The notes: generated by a model from the sequence alone, not told the origin. 35,935 nucleotides of DNA from Bacteroides sp. UBA1317 (GCA_002307035.1 DBTL01000009.1:1-35935); one strand, 5' to 3'. Positions 8,774-18,512 are shown, numbered from the stretch's first letter. Numbers and translations are program-made.

Positions 8774-9604
8774 TTAGTTGTGATATGCGATCAATCCTTT
8801 CATCGGGCTTTTAATGACTGTGCCCAGTTCGATTCCCGTTTCGGCAGCCGCTTCAAACAAGATTTCTTTGTAATAATGAGCTACGGAACCGATGATGTGT
8901 ACTTTGTTGTTTTTATAATCATATTGCATCACGTTGCGTTTAAAGAAGGCTTTGAAGCTGTCCAAAATCAGTGAATGTATTTCCGGTTCCTCTATATTCT
9001 GTACCAGAAAAGGTGAAAGACTGGCAAGGAAACGGTTAGGAAATGGTTGGCGATACACCCTGTCGATAATATCACCCGGTGTAAGGTTGAATTGTTTCAA
9101 GAATTTCTCTTTCAATGCGGGCGTAATCTGATTCTTTAGGATATCGCCTACTAATAGTTTACCTAAGACAGCGCCACTACCTTCGTCGCCTAATATAAAG
9201 CCAAGAGGAGATACATTGTCTACAATATTCTCTCCATCGTAGTAACAAGAATTGGAGCCTGTACCCATTATGCAGGCTATGCCGGGTTGATGTCCACACA
9301 ATCCGCGAGCTGCGGCAAGCATGTCTGTACTTACTTCGATCTTTGCGTTGATGTGTTTCGAGATGGCTCTGTGCACCGTCTCAATCTTATCGGGGAAAGC
9401 GCAACCTGCGCCGTAGAAATAGACTGCATCAATTGTATACTTACCCAGTTGAGGCAAGAGTGCGCTACCTATTTCATTACTTATTTCTTCTTCCGATTGA
9501 AAAAAAGGATTTGTTCCTTTTGTATAAACCTGTTGGACTAACTGTCCCTTATCTACAATACACCAGTCTGTCTTTGTAGATCCGCTATCTGCTATTAAAA
9601 TCAT
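8774..9604 (-). CDS. murK: MurNAc kinase, BadF/BadG-type
   Basis: A 276-residue ASKHA-fold sugar kinase of the BadF/BadG/N-acetylglucosamine kinase family. Visible motifs are phosphate-1 DSGSTKTD (residues 6-13), STDMLAAARG with a conserved Asp near 94, GTGSNS (114-119) and GDEGSGA (139-145). No signal peptide, so cytoplasmic. In T. forsythia a kinase of this type between MurT and MurQ phosphorylates MurNAc at O6; the same order here supports that role, although GlcNAc may also be a substrate. Its start overlaps the MurT stop by 4 bp (ATGA), implying translational coupling. Confidence 0.9.
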   Translation of the reverse strand: MILIADSGSTKTDWCIVDKGQLVQQVYTKGTNPFFQSEEEISNEIGSALLPQLGKYTIDAVYFYGAGCAFPDKIETVHRAISKHINAKIEVSTDMLAAARGLCGHQPGIACIMGTGSNSCYYDGENIVDNVSPLGFILGDEGSGAVLGKLLVGDILKNQITPALKEKFLKQFNLTPGDIIDRVYRQPFPNRFLASLSPFLVQNIEEPEIHSLILDSFKAFFKRNVMQYDYKNNKVHIIGSVAHYYKEILFEAAAETGIELGTVIKSPMKGLIAYHN

Positions 9605-10746
9605 ATTTTTATATATAGTTTCTTTTTATATAATACGTGTCCGATGCTCCAGTTCAATGCAACAAAAAGTAAAGCAAAGGCCAGTGAACCGGCTTTGTCG
9701 CCCAATAAAGGTTGTAAAAGAATTGAATAGGCGTAGCTGTGTAGGCTGATTGTTTCATTGCCATAAGCAAAGCTGATATTACTTAAGGAGATTGATAATA
9801 TGGCTGCCATGACGTAAATGAAAAGAGGATTTACGCCAAATGACTCAAAGAAGCGGCTCCATTTCTTGTAGCCTTTTACGTCGATGAACCAAACGAGCAA
9901 TGCTAAGAGGCTGGCTGCTAATCCGCAAGTAGTAATAGCGAATGTAGGTGACCATATCTTTTTGCTGATTGGGCATCCGTAACTGAGCAGAAAACCTGTG
10001 AAGGTGAGGATGGTGCCTATCAGGAACAGGCGCTCTATTTTTTCATGAATATCTTTTACTTCCATTAGTAGTTTGCCGCAGCAAAAGCCAATTAGTACGT
10101 GAGCAATGGAGGGAATCGTACTCAACAAGCCTTCGGGGTCAATTCCATTATCTTTGTACATATGGTTCATTCCTAGTACGAGACGGTCTACTAAGGATAA
10201 GATATTTGTTTCGTTATATTCAAATCCATTGCCGAAGAATAGAATCAGAAAATAACCGATGAATAAGGTGCCAATGAGATAAGGAATGTGCTTGTGTTTT
10301 ATTGTCAAAGCAATGATGGCTGTGGCTCCATAGCTTAATGCCAGTCTTTGCATCACTCCCAGAATGCGCAATTTGTCGAAAGGGAGAGGATCGAGGGTGC
10401 GCCATGATAAAGAAATATAGCTAATTCCCACTCCGATAGCGAATATAACGATCGTACGTTTCAGTATTTTCCAAATAGCCGCAAGGCTGAATTCGAAATT
10501 GTATTTTCTTAATGAAATATAGGTGGAGATACCCATAATGAACATAAAGAATGGAAATACCAAATCAGTAGGTGTCAGTCCGATCCATTCTGCGTGTTCC
10601 AATGGGGCATATATGCTCCCCCAACTGCCCGGATTATTTACCATAATCATGCCGGCTATTGTAATTCCTCTTAATACATCAAGGGCTAGTAAGCGGCTAG
10701 ATGTCTTTTTTACTCCGGAGGTGGGAGCTGTTTCTTGGCTGTTCAT
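9601..10746 (-). CDS. murT: MurNAc inner-membrane transporter, DUF5009/HGSNAT-like
   Basis: A 381-residue polytopic membrane protein of the heparan-alpha-glucosaminide N-acetyltransferase-like (NagX/DUF5009) family. The N-terminal signature is LDVLRGITIAG (22-32) followed by HAEWIGLTPTDLVFPFF (51-67), with His51 and Asp61 conserved in the family. About ten hydrophobic segments follow. T. forsythia MurT, a MurNAc transporter in an operon with murK and murQ, belongs to the same family, so import of MurNAc without phosphorylation is the favoured role. An acetyltransferase activity on amino sugars cannot be excluded, since the family includes such enzymes. It overlaps murK by 4 bp and begins 4 bp after the FAD/Fe-S dehydrogenase. 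Confidence 0.85.
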   Translation of the reverse strand: MNSQETAPTSGVKKTSSRLLALDVLRGITIAGMIMVNNPGSWGSIYAPLEHAEWIGLTPTDLVFPFFMFIMGISTYISLRKYNFEFSLAAIWKILKRTIVIFAIGVGISYISLSWRTLDPLPFDKLRILGVMQRLALSYGATAIIALTIKHKHIPYLIGTLFIGYFLILFFGNGFEYNETNILSLVDRLVLGMNHMYKDNGIDPEGLLSTIPSIAHVLIGFCCGKLLMEVKDIHEKIERLFLIGTILTFTGFLLSYGCPISKKIWSPTFAITTCGLAASLLALLVWFIDVKGYKKWSRFFESFGVNPLFIYVMAAILSISLSNISFAYGNETISLHSYAYSILLQPLLGDKAGSLAFALLFVALNWSIGHVLYKKKLYIKI

Positions 10747-10750
10747 CTTA

Positions 10751-13600
10751 TCAATTCTTTTTTGTTGTACATTTATCTACCAGATACACAATGGATACAT
10801 AGGGTATGCCTGAGTTGGTGGTTAATCCTATTTCACACGTGCGACTGTTGGAATAACCAAACTGTATTCCTACTTTCTCCAATTGAGGTTTAAGTTTACG
10901 TAAAGCATAAGCGTTGACTTCCGGATGCGTGAAACCTTTATCTCCCGCAAACCCACAACAACCTACTTCTTCCGGTATGAGAACTTGAGTAGAACAAAGT
11001 TTGGCTAGTGCGGTAATCTGATCTGCCAGTCCCATCTTGCGCATAGAGCAAGTTATGTGTAGCGCTATCGGTCTGTTGCTTTGTGTAAATTCTAGTTTGT
11101 CTCTTAAGAACGTGTAGATAAACTCTGCAGGTTCGTATAATTTCAGTTTATTAATTGTATGGCGCATACGGTGCAAACAGGGGCTTTGATCGCAAAGAAC
11201 GGGATATTTTCCTTGCTCGCTGGCCTCGTATAGGGCTGTCTCGAGCTCGGCAGCTTTGCGGTTGGCAATATCTATCATCCCCTTACTTTCCCAAATGGTG
11301 CCACAGCATAGTTTATCCATCTCCTTAGGGAAAATGATTTCATATCCTGCCTTTTGTAGTAAGGATACCATTTTACTGACAAGTGGCATTTTTTCCGATG
11401 ATTTTCGTTCAAGTCCCATTGTTTGGTTGATGCAGCTCGGGAAATAAACCACTTTCAATACGTTTTCATGAGAAATCTTCCCTTTTGCTATACGTTGTTC
11501 GTCTTTTGCGTTATATGCTTTAGGCATAGCGGGTGTCCATTGAGGAATACCGAATATGTTGTGCATACCTTTGGTGATGGAACTCATTGCTGTTGTTCCT
11601 ATAATGCTGTGGGTAGTGTCAGCAAGAGTCAGTACCGGTCGCAGTACGCTTTTTATTTCTGCAAAATGATTGGCTGAAAAGTTGCCAATGGAATAACCGG
11701 TACTTCCTTTAGGCAGTTCTTCCTGACGTAGATCGTGTGTGAGATCTCCTGTGTTAATACCCATCGGGCAAGACATGGAGCAAAGTCCGTCACCTGCACA
11801 AGTTTTGTTCCCCGGATAGCGATATTGTTTCTGTAAGAGTTGCAAACGATATTTATCATCCGCATCTTCTGAATGCTTCAATCGGGATATCTCTCGTTGA
11901 ATGACAATTCTCTGGCGAGAAGAGAGTGTAAAGCCGGATGTGAGGCAATTAATTTCGCAGAATCCACATTCGATGCATTTGTCTACATGCACATTCGTGA
12001 GTGGTAGAGGTTTGAAGTTCTTAATATGGCACTGCGGGTCATCATTAAAGATAACTCCCGGATTGAGTAATCCATTAGGATCAAATAATTGTTTGACTGT
12101 GCGCATTACTTCATAAGCCGTCTCTCCCCATTCGTATTTCACGAAAGGAGCCATGTTGCGTCCTGTGCCGTGTTCGGCCTTTAAAGAGCCGTCGTATTTG
12201 TCTACGACTAATGTTTTCACATCGTTCATCAATTCTTCGTAACGTTTTACTTCGGCATCTGTGGCAAACGATTGATTGATGATGAAGTGATAGTTTCCTT
12301 CGAGTGCGTGACCATAAATACAGGCATCGTCATACCCATGACGCACAAGCAGTTGTTGCAGTTCAGCTGTTGCTTCAGGAAGGTCTTCAATGTGAAAGGC
12401 TATATCCTCTATGAGACAAGTTGTTCCGAGTGGACGTGTTCCCCCCACTGAAGGAAAGATACCCGAGCGAATAGCCCAATAGGCTGCATATTCACTCTCT
12501 ATATCTGTAAAGTGAACAGGTATATGTGTGCGGAAGGCTTTCAGGGCTTCTTCAATGCATGTGATGTTCGCTTTAAGCTCTTCGGCTGTAGAAGCTTTTG
12601 TTTCGGTTAGCACAGCGGTGAGTCCGCTACCCGTTGTGTCATTTACGGAAGCAAGTGATTTAGAGTCCAGAAGTTCGGCCCCCTTTACAATCAACTCTGT
12701 ACTTGAAGCTAACGTTAGCTTTTTCATGGCGACAACAGCCTTGCAAGCTTCTTTTATATCTTCAAAATAAAGCATCGCACTTGCTTTATACGGATAATCA
12801 TATTCTGTTTTCATGGTTACTTCCGAAAGAAAAGCAAGCGTGCCTTCGGAGCCTACCATTAAGTGGGCAATGATATCAAAAGGATCATCTAAAGCGATGA
12901 AAGGCAAGATGTTGAGCCCTGTTACATTCTTAATGGAATATTTATATCGAATACGTTCTGCCAGTTGCGTGTCTTTGCGTACTAAGTCTCGCAATGATTT
13001 TATCTGTCGGATGAATTCCGGTTTCTGCCGGGCAAAGTTTTGACGGCTCGCATTGTCTCCTGTATCAAGCGGAGTTCCATCAGCCAGTACAATACGAGCA
13101 GATAGCAATACTTTATCACTATTGGCATGTGTACCGCAATTCATACCCGATGCATTGTTCATCACAATACCACCTACCATGGCACTTTTAACTGAAGCAG
13201 GGTCCGGGGCAAACTTGCGACCATAAGGCTTAAGAATTTCGTTCACTCGTTGCCCTACTATTCCGGGCTGCATAGTGATGCGACTGGCATCCTCACTAAT
13301 GGAATAACGTTCCCAATGTTTGCCTGCGACGATAAGGATAGAATCGCTGATGGCTTGTCCCGATAGGCTTGTCCCCGCTGCTCGGAAGGTAACCGGCAGT
13401 TGGTAGCGGTTGGCCATAGATAGCAATTTTGATACCTCTGTCTCATTGTTTGAACGAATAACTAATTGAGGAATCAGACGATAAAATCCTGCGTCCGTTC
13501 CCCATGCTAATCGGCGAAGTTCGTCGGTATAGATTCTCTCCTGTGGGATAAATTGGGATATTTCTCCAAGGAAAGTATTGTATTTCTTTTCTATATTCAT
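10751..13600 (-). CDS. FAD- and Fe-S-dependent D-2-hydroxyacid dehydrogenase (probable D-lactate dehydrogenase)
   Basis: A 949-residue fusion. Residues ~40-215 form a FAD-binding type 4 domain (FRAAGTSLSGQA, ASVKSAMVGGIVMNNASGMN), ~255-520 a FAD-oxidase C-terminal domain (YGHALEGNYHF, KAEHGTGRNMAPFV), ~540-620 two ferredoxin-like clusters (CIECGFCEINC; then CAGDGLCSMSCPMG), and the rest two CCG cysteine domains (FPSCINQ...LCCG; HITCSM...GCCGFAGD) as in GlpC/LldE. This is the architecture of D-lactate/glycolate dehydrogenases and of YdiJ-type D-2-hydroxyglutarate dehydrogenases. MurQ, encoded three genes downstream, releases D-lactate, so D-lactate oxidation with electrons passing to the respiratory chain is the most economical explanation. 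It lies 4 bp before murT. Confidence 0.88.
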   Translation of the reverse strand: MNIEKKYNTFLGEISQFIPQERIYTDELRRLAWGTDAGFYRLIPQLVIRSNNETEVSKLLSMANRYQLPVTFRAAGTSLSGQAISDSILIVAGKHWERYSISEDASRITMQPGIVGQRVNEILKPYGRKFAPDPASVKSAMVGGIVMNNASGMNCGTHANSDKVLLSARIVLADGTPLDTGDNASRQNFARQKPEFIRQIKSLRDLVRKDTQLAERIRYKYSIKNVTGLNILPFIALDDPFDIIAHLMVGSEGTLAFLSEVTMKTEYDYPYKASAMLYFEDIKEACKAVVAMKKLTLASSTELIVKGAELLDSKSLASVNDTTGSGLTAVLTETKASTAEELKANITCIEEALKAFRTHIPVHFTDIESEYAAYWAIRSGIFPSVGGTRPLGTTCLIEDIAFHIEDLPEATAELQQLLVRHGYDDACIYGHALEGNYHFIINQSFATDAEVKRYEELMNDVKTLVVDKYDGSLKAEHGTGRNMAPFVKYEWGETAYEVMRTVKQLFDPNGLLNPGVIFNDDPQCHIKNFKPLPLTNVHVDKCIECGFCEINCLTSGFTLSSRQRIVIQREISRLKHSEDADDKYRLQLLQKQYRYPGNKTCAGDGLCSMSCPMGINTGDLTHDLRQEELPKGSTGYSIGNFSANHFAEIKSVLRPVLTLADTTHSIIGTTAMSSITKGMHNIFGIPQWTPAMPKAYNAKDEQRIAKGKISHENVLKVVYFPSCINQTMGLERKSSEKMPLVSKMVSLLQKAGYEIIFPKEMDKLCCGTIWESKGMIDIANRKAAELETALYEASEQGKYPVLCDQSPCLHRMRHTINKLKLYEPAEFIYTFLRDKLEFTQSNRPIALHITCSMRKMGLADQITALAKLCSTQVLIPEEVGCCGFAGDKGFTHPEVNAYALRKLKPQLEKVGIQFGYSNSRTCEIGLTTNSGIPYVSIVYLVDKCTTKKN

Positions 13601-13665
13601 TTTACCATCTGGTATTTAGATTCGCTCAAACAATAAGTTTGTTGTATGACTTCTTCTTGAAATCA

Positions 13666-14904
13666 TTATTTATATAAATAGTACTTTTTAGATAATTTGC
13701 GGAAGGAATCCACGTCTTTGTACCAATAATCACGTACGTCTTCCCAGCGATTGTTTTTACTAAATCGTTCTCGTATCTCTTTGCTTCCACAAACTTTATC
13801 GAACATATTGAAACGATCTTTGTCGGCATGATCAAAAACAGCTTTATCCGGATAGAGAACTGCTACTTCTTGCATGACGTAAAACTGAATATCACTCAAT
13901 GCTGCCTTTTTAAAATCGACAATATGCACTTGTACTCCTTGCAAATTCTCTCCCTGTCCTACTGAGTAAAATGGTTTCAAATGTATCGGGCGGAAGATGA
14001 TACCCGGCAATTGTAGGCTATTTAATTTCTTAGCCAATTCCTCGGCCTTTACCCATGGTGCGGCAAACATCTGAAAGGGAATAGTATAACCTACTCCGAT
14101 AGACATATAACCTAGCTCACCGAGAATGCCACTTACAGGATAAAAGATTGCGGAGTGTGGATGTGGGATATGTGGAGAGGAGGGTATCCATTGTAACCCT
14201 GTGTCTTCATAGTTCATCTTACGCTTCCAGCCTTTCATTTTTACTACGTTCAGTTTGCATTGTTTGTTCAGCATGTTCTCACCATTTAGCATTAGCGCTA
14301 ATTCTCCACAAGTGAGGCCGTAAAGGTATGGAATTTTAAACTGACTGACAAAAGAAATGTAACCATCTTCTACTAAGCTTCCTTCAACCTTTAAACCTCC
14401 TACCGGATTGGGACGATCAAGCACAACGAATTCAATATTATTCTCAGCGGCAGCTTCCATTGCCAACCCCATCGTACTGATGTAGGTAAATGAACGGCAA
14501 CCTATGTCTTGAATATCGTAGACGAGTACATCAATGCCTTTCAACATCTCCGGTGTTGCTTTACGAGTTTTTCCGTAAAGTGAGTAGACAGGTAGGCCGG
14601 TTGAGGGATCGGCCGAGTTGTCCACTTTATCGCCTGCGTGCACATCTCCGCGTACACCGTGCTCGGGGCCGTAAAGTGCTACCAGCTTCACATTGGGGGC
14701 TTCGTGAAGAATATCGATAGTAGACTTTAGGTTATTGTCCACACCTGTGGGATTTGTGATGAGTCCCACGCGTTTCCCTTCAAGACATTTAAAGTTTTGC
14801 TCTTTCAGTACTTCGATTCCGGTTTTGATCCTGATCTTTTGCGCTTGAGCAGTCAGTGCTAACAAGAGCAGTGTGTTAAGTAGGATAAATTTAATTGTTT
14901 TCAT
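13666..14904 (-). CDS. namZ: Exo-beta-N-acetylmuramidase, DUF1343 / GH171 (NamZ-type)
   Basis: A 412-residue secreted protein (signal peptide ending ALTAQAQ) of the DUF1343/YbbC family, now known as GH171 through B. subtilis NamZ, which releases MurNAc from the non-reducing ends of peptidoglycan chains. Family features are RVGLITNPTG (45-54), LYGPEHGVRG with Glu81/His82, VYDIQDIG and VLDRPNPVGG. It acts in the periplasm and would supply MurNAc to the importer genes downstream. The first of two paralogues in the window by position, though the second to be transcribed; the other is at 26579-27754. Confidence 0.9.
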   Translation of the reverse strand: MKTIKFILLNTLLLLALTAQAQKIRIKTGIEVLKEQNFKCLEGKRVGLITNPTGVDNNLKSTIDILHEAPNVKLVALYGPEHGVRGDVHAGDKVDNSADPSTGLPVYSLYGKTRKATPEMLKGIDVLVYDIQDIGCRSFTYISTMGLAMEAAAENNIEFVVLDRPNPVGGLKVEGSLVEDGYISFVSQFKIPYLYGLTCGELALMLNGENMLNKQCKLNVVKMKGWKRKMNYEDTGLQWIPSSPHIPHPHSAIFYPVSGILGELGYMSIGVGYTIPFQMFAAPWVKAEELAKKLNSLQLPGIIFRPIHLKPFYSVGQGENLQGVQVHIVDFKKAALSDIQFYVMQEVAVLYPDKAVFDHADKDRFNMFDKVCGSKEIRERFSKNNRWEDVRDYWYKDVDSFRKLSKKYYLYK

Positions 14905-14918
14905 ATTGTTTCGAATCG

Positions 14919-16220
14919 TTATTTTTGTTCTATTACTTCTTTCTCTTCTTCTTTTCTACCATAGTTAGAATCTATCTTAATAAATGCACATACGGCGATA
15001 GTTGCAGCACAACAGATCATTACCCAGATGAAAAACTTTTCGTATCCGATTTGCTCTTGTAACCATCCTGCAGCCATGCCGGGCAACATCATGCCTAGTG
15101 CCATAAAGGCTGTACAGATCGCATAATGTGCTGTTTTATGTTCTCCGTCAGAATAATAAATTAAGTAGAGCATGTAGGCTGTGAATCCAAATCCGTAACC
15201 GAATTGTTCGATAAATACACACAAATTGATGATGATGAAGTCCTGCGGTTGAAAATAGCCCAGATAGACAAAGGTGATGCAGGTAAGAGAAATGCTCCAA
15301 GCCATCGGCCATAACCATTTTCTCAGTCCTCCTTTGGCTGCACAGACACCTCCGATAATACCGCCTAAGGTTAACCCGACTATGCCAATGGTTCCGTACA
15401 CTAATCCCACTTCGGATGTCGTCAGTCCTAAGCCTCCTTTATCAACAGGGTCGAGCAAGAATGGATTTATAAGTTTAACCAGTTGGGCTTCCGGGAAACG
15501 ATAGAACAACATGAATAGAATTGCGATTCCTGCTTGTTTCTTTCTAAAGAAAGAGGCAAAAGTTTCCCAAAAACCCTCGAAGATGGTTTTTGCATTGTTT
15601 TCTCCCATTACCGATTTATCCGATGATGGGATGGGAAGTATATACTTGTGGTACAGAGTAAAGGCGAGAAAGAGGCCAGCCAAAATAAAGAAGGTAATGC
15701 TCCATGCATACTTTATATTTCCTGTCCAGATCTCTAATCCGCCGGCTAACATAATGAGCAAGCCTTGTCCGGCAATGTTGGCTATGCGGTAAAAGGTACT
15801 GCGAATGCCTACATACATTGCCTGATCTTTTACGTTCAAAGCGAGCATATAAAAGCCATCAGCAGCAATGTCATGCGTGGCAGAACTAAAAGCCACCAAC
15901 CAAAACACAGCAAGTGTTATTTGGAAGAAGTTCGGCATCGGTATAGTAAAAGCAACTCCTGCTAGACCTGCTCCTACTAGTAACTGCATAGTAACTATCC
16001 ACCATCTTTTGGTCTTTAACAGATCGATAAACGGACTCCAGAAAGGCTTGATAACCCATGGCAGGTAAAGCCAGCTAGTGTATAAAGCAATATCGGTATT
16101 TGATATACCCAGCTTCTTGTACATAATTACCGAGATAGTCATCACTGCTACATAAGGTAATCCTTGTGCAAAGTAAAGGGTCGGTATCCATGCCCACGGG
16201 TTTGTCTTTTTCTCTTTCAT
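14919..16220 (-). CDS. AmpG-like muropeptide permease (MFS)
   Basis: A 433-residue major-facilitator protein with about twelve hydrophobic segments. The N-terminus WIPTLYFAQGLPYVAVMTI and the phrase YLPWVIKPFWSPFID are characteristic of the AmpG family, which imports GlcNAc-anhydroMurNAc and its peptides across the inner membrane. It is placed 14 bp before a NamZ gene and 17 bp after the SpoIID-like gene. With MurT it would give the locus two cytoplasmic-membrane routes, one for free MurNAc and one for larger fragments. The exact cargo is inferred. Confidence 0.85.
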   Translation of the reverse strand: MKEKKTNPWAWIPTLYFAQGLPYVAVMTISVIMYKKLGISNTDIALYTSWLYLPWVIKPFWSPFIDLLKTKRWWIVTMQLLVGAGLAGVAFTIPMPNFFQITLAVFWLVAFSSATHDIAADGFYMLALNVKDQAMYVGIRSTFYRIANIAGQGLLIMLAGGLEIWTGNIKYAWSITFFILAGLFLAFTLYHKYILPIPSSDKSVMGENNAKTIFEGFWETFASFFRKKQAGIAILFMLFYRFPEAQLVKLINPFLLDPVDKGGLGLTTSEVGLVYGTIGIVGLTLGGIIGGVCAAKGGLRKWLWPMAWSISLTCITFVYLGYFQPQDFIIINLCVFIEQFGYGFGFTAYMLYLIYYSDGEHKTAHYAICTAFMALGMMLPGMAAGWLQEQIGYEKFFIWVMICCAATIAVCAFIKIDSNYGRKEEEKEVIEQK

Positions 16221-16237
16221 CCTATTCTTCTTTTATA

Positions 16238-17554
16238 TTATTCGTATAGTTTCTCTATTTCGGCTCCAATATAATAGTGAAGCAATATTTCATCGTATGC
16301 ATATCCTTGTTCTCCCATTACGGCAGCGCCTATCTGGCAGAGTCCCACTCCATGTCCCCAACCGGCACCGATCAAAGTAAACTTACCCGGAACATTGTTG
16401 CTGATCTCAGTTTTATCTGCTACAAAGGCAGAACTGTAAAGGTGCGATGTCGATAACGTTCTGCGTATTTCAAGTTCTTTACCAATGGTGAGCGTACGCT
16501 TTGTACCCACAATCTTTAATTTCATCAATCTTCCGGAAGTTCCTCTTTCTATAGGAATCAGATCGAGTATTTGGCCATAGTCAACGCCCGAACGCTTTAA
16601 AATAAGTTCAGATAGCTCTTGCTGAGTATAGCTTACTTTCCATCGATAGAAATCAGTTGTTTCCTGGTCATAGTTGTTTAGCACTTGAGAAAGAACTTTT
16701 TTATCTTGTGTGTTGCAGAAAGCTTCGGGAGAAGTACGTATCCATTTATCAGCTTCTGCTTCCTGACGTAAGTCCGGGAGTTCGGTGATCGTTTTGCTAT
16801 CTCGTTGTTTAGCCAGATAGGGGTATTTTACGTCTTCCCAACAGTATTCAAATTCTTCAAATGCACCACCGCAGCATTTAGAGAAACGTGCATCGCATAT
16901 TTTTCCTTCGGAAGTGAGTACTTGTCCGCGAGTGGCGGCGATGGCTTGTTCTACTATTTCTGTTGAGGCACGGGTGATGCCTTGGTAGCGTTGACAATGG
17001 TCGTCGGCACAGACATCAAAACGGGTGTGATCTTCACGATCGTACCAACGAATCAGTTCCTCTTCAGTCTCAGTGTAAGCGGAATAGTTGCTATGGGTGT
17101 CTGCGATCTCTTTGGTCTTTTGTATTTGAGCCAATAACCAACTGCGAGAAATTACCGCATGCGCTTTGAGCAGTTCTAAAGAAGCCGTTGCACTCATCTC
17201 TGAAGAGATAACGCTGGTCAAATAGTCTTCGATAGCAATAACATTGATACCTGTGAGTTTCTTCCCTTCAACAATAATCTTCAAAGCTCCCAAAAAGCGC
17301 TGGTCTTCCTTTCGTTCCCAATGGAAATTGATACCGATAGTGACATCAATTAGATCGAATGAATCTGTCTGTTCATTGGTTGGCACAAATAAAAGTTCAT
17401 CATACAAACGTCCTTTCCACAGAATCTTTCCGTCGTTAAATGTTGCTGTTTGCTTACCGCTGAGTTCTTCACCATTTAGTTGATAAGTTCCGAGTAATAC
17501 AAACTCTATCTGAGGTTCAAATAAGATTCCGACCTCTACTTTGGGTTCTCTCAT
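16238..17554 (-). CDS. SpoIID/LytB-like protein without a signal peptide
   Basis: A 438-residue protein with a SpoIID domain: IEDYLTSVISSEM (E119 matches the catalytic Glu position of SpoIID), LELLKAHAVISRSWL, and the C-terminal GWGHGVGLCQIGA. A CADDHCQ motif resembles the metal-binding loop of B. subtilis SpoIID, and further cysteines (KCCGG, EYCW) follow. SpoIID is a lytic transglycosylase acting on stem-peptide-free glycan. Here the protein begins MREPKVEVGILFEPQ with no hydrophobic leader, and it starts within the 4-bp overlap with the upstream gene, so it appears to be cytoplasmic. Its substrate would then be imported fragments or a cytoplasmic glycan. The function in this organism, which does not sporulate, is unknown. 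Confidence 0.85.
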   Translation of the reverse strand: MREPKVEVGILFEPQIEFVLLGTYQLNGEELSGKQTATFNDGKILWKGRLYDELLFVPTNEQTDSFDLIDVTIGINFHWERKEDQRFLGALKIIVEGKKLTGINVIAIEDYLTSVISSEMSATASLELLKAHAVISRSWLLAQIQKTKEIADTHSNYSAYTETEEELIRWYDREDHTRFDVCADDHCQRYQGITRASTEIVEQAIAATRGQVLTSEGKICDARFSKCCGGAFEEFEYCWEDVKYPYLAKQRDSKTITELPDLRQEAEADKWIRTSPEAFCNTQDKKVLSQVLNNYDQETTDFYRWKVSYTQQELSELILKRSGVDYGQILDLIPIERGTSGRLMKLKIVGTKRTLTIGKELEIRRTLSTSHLYSSAFVADKTEISNNVPGKFTLIGAGWGHGVGLCQIGAAVMGEQGYAYDEILLHYYIGAEIEKLYE

Positions 17555-18483
17555 AATCGTTCTTTTATAAGTTGTCTTAGTCGTAAGAAGTTATTGCTGT
17601 TGATGCAAACTTCACTAAGAATAGTTGCTATATCTGTAGCGGTAATTTTCTCAAAATCTTTCTCTAGTGGAGTGATAAAGACTCCACCCATATCTACTGA
17701 TGCCGGACTAAGAAGGATATTCTTGTCTCCTTCGGCAAAGTAACAGGAAGGACGATGCTTATCCCGTGGAAAGATGCATGTAACCCATTTGCCCTCTTCG
17801 TACCAGGCAAGGACATTCATCATCGGTTCTGCTTCTTCGGGTTTCAATTCTAACGCATCATAAATAGTATTGAATAAGAATGTAGCCGACTCCTTCTCTT
17901 CACTCTCAATGATCAATGTGGCTCGTACTGAATCGTTCAGATACCACAAGGTTGCGTCTTTATAAGAGGCTATCTTGCCGGCCTTTTTGTACTTCCATTC
18001 TTTTTCAATCGGCAAGAAACCTTTGCTTCCTGCCTGAAAGTGTGCGTGATCGGGAGCTGAAGCTCCACATTTCGGACCATTATAAAAGAGGATGTATTCC
18101 TCTAGTTCCTTTGCTAATTGGAGCATATCTCCAAAACGTACTTTGATACGCTGGTCTACATGTTCCGTTTCAGGGATTGTCAGATGCTTCGGAAAGATAG
18201 GGAACGGATTAACCAATATAGAATAATGTCCACCGAAAGGTAGTCCTTTCTGTACGGCTGGCAAGTTAGCGGGACAAAGAAAGCATTTTCTTTCCTGAAT
18301 GGACTTGCTATCTACCTTTGCAGCAGACGAAACAATGCGTGCGGGATTGAATTGCACTTTATACAACCATCCGTTTACATCCAATTCTTTCACTCTGACT
18401 GTTGCCAGAGCATCATAGTTAGCTTTTGCCATTTCCCATGTTTGGAGTTGCTCAGTAAGCAATTTTTCTACAGCTTCTTTCAT
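17551..18483 (-). CDS. DUF4922 protein, HIT/GalT-like nucleotidyltransferase or phosphorylase
   Basis: A 310-residue cytoplasmic protein. It has CFLC (67-70), NPFPIFPKHLTIP (92-104) and the catalytic-type motif HAHFQ (146-150). The order CxxC, NPFP..KH and HxHxQ matches galactose-1-phosphate uridylyltransferase, Ap4A phosphorylase and GDP-hexose phosphorylases of the HIT superfamily, where the middle His forms a nucleotidyl intermediate. It may therefore transfer nucleotidyl groups to or from a sugar phosphate or dinucleotide; no substrate can be read from the sequence. It overlaps the SpoIID-like gene by 4 bp, and is preceded by a hairpin region of possible regulatory function. Confidence 0.8.
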   Translation of the reverse strand: MKEAVEKLLTEQLQTWEMAKANYDALATVRVKELDVNGWLYKVQFNPARIVSSAAKVDSKSIQERKCFLCPANLPAVQKGLPFGGHYSILVNPFPIFPKHLTIPETEHVDQRIKVRFGDMLQLAKELEEYILFYNGPKCGASAPDHAHFQAGSKGFLPIEKEWKYKKAGKIASYKDATLWYLNDSVRATLIIESEEKESATFLFNTIYDALELKPEEAEPMMNVLAWYEEGKWVTCIFPRDKHRPSCYFAEGDKNILLSPASVDMGGVFITPLEKDFEKITATDIATILSEVCINSNNFLRLRQLIKERL

Positions 18484-18512
18484 CCTGTTTCAAGCAATAT
18501 TTAGTTTCAATA

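Noticed and set aside
9601..10746. Annotating the DUF5009 protein as a heparan-sulfate acetyltransferase
   Set aside because: The family name comes from a lysosomal enzyme; the MurT-MurK-MurQ gene order makes a MurNAc transporter the better call.
13601..13665. Possible internal promoter or hairpin between NamZ and the FAD/Fe-S dehydrogenase (CAAAC-N5-GTTTG)
   Set aside because: Only a 5-bp stem and no TAnnTTTG match on the coding strand; too weak to call.
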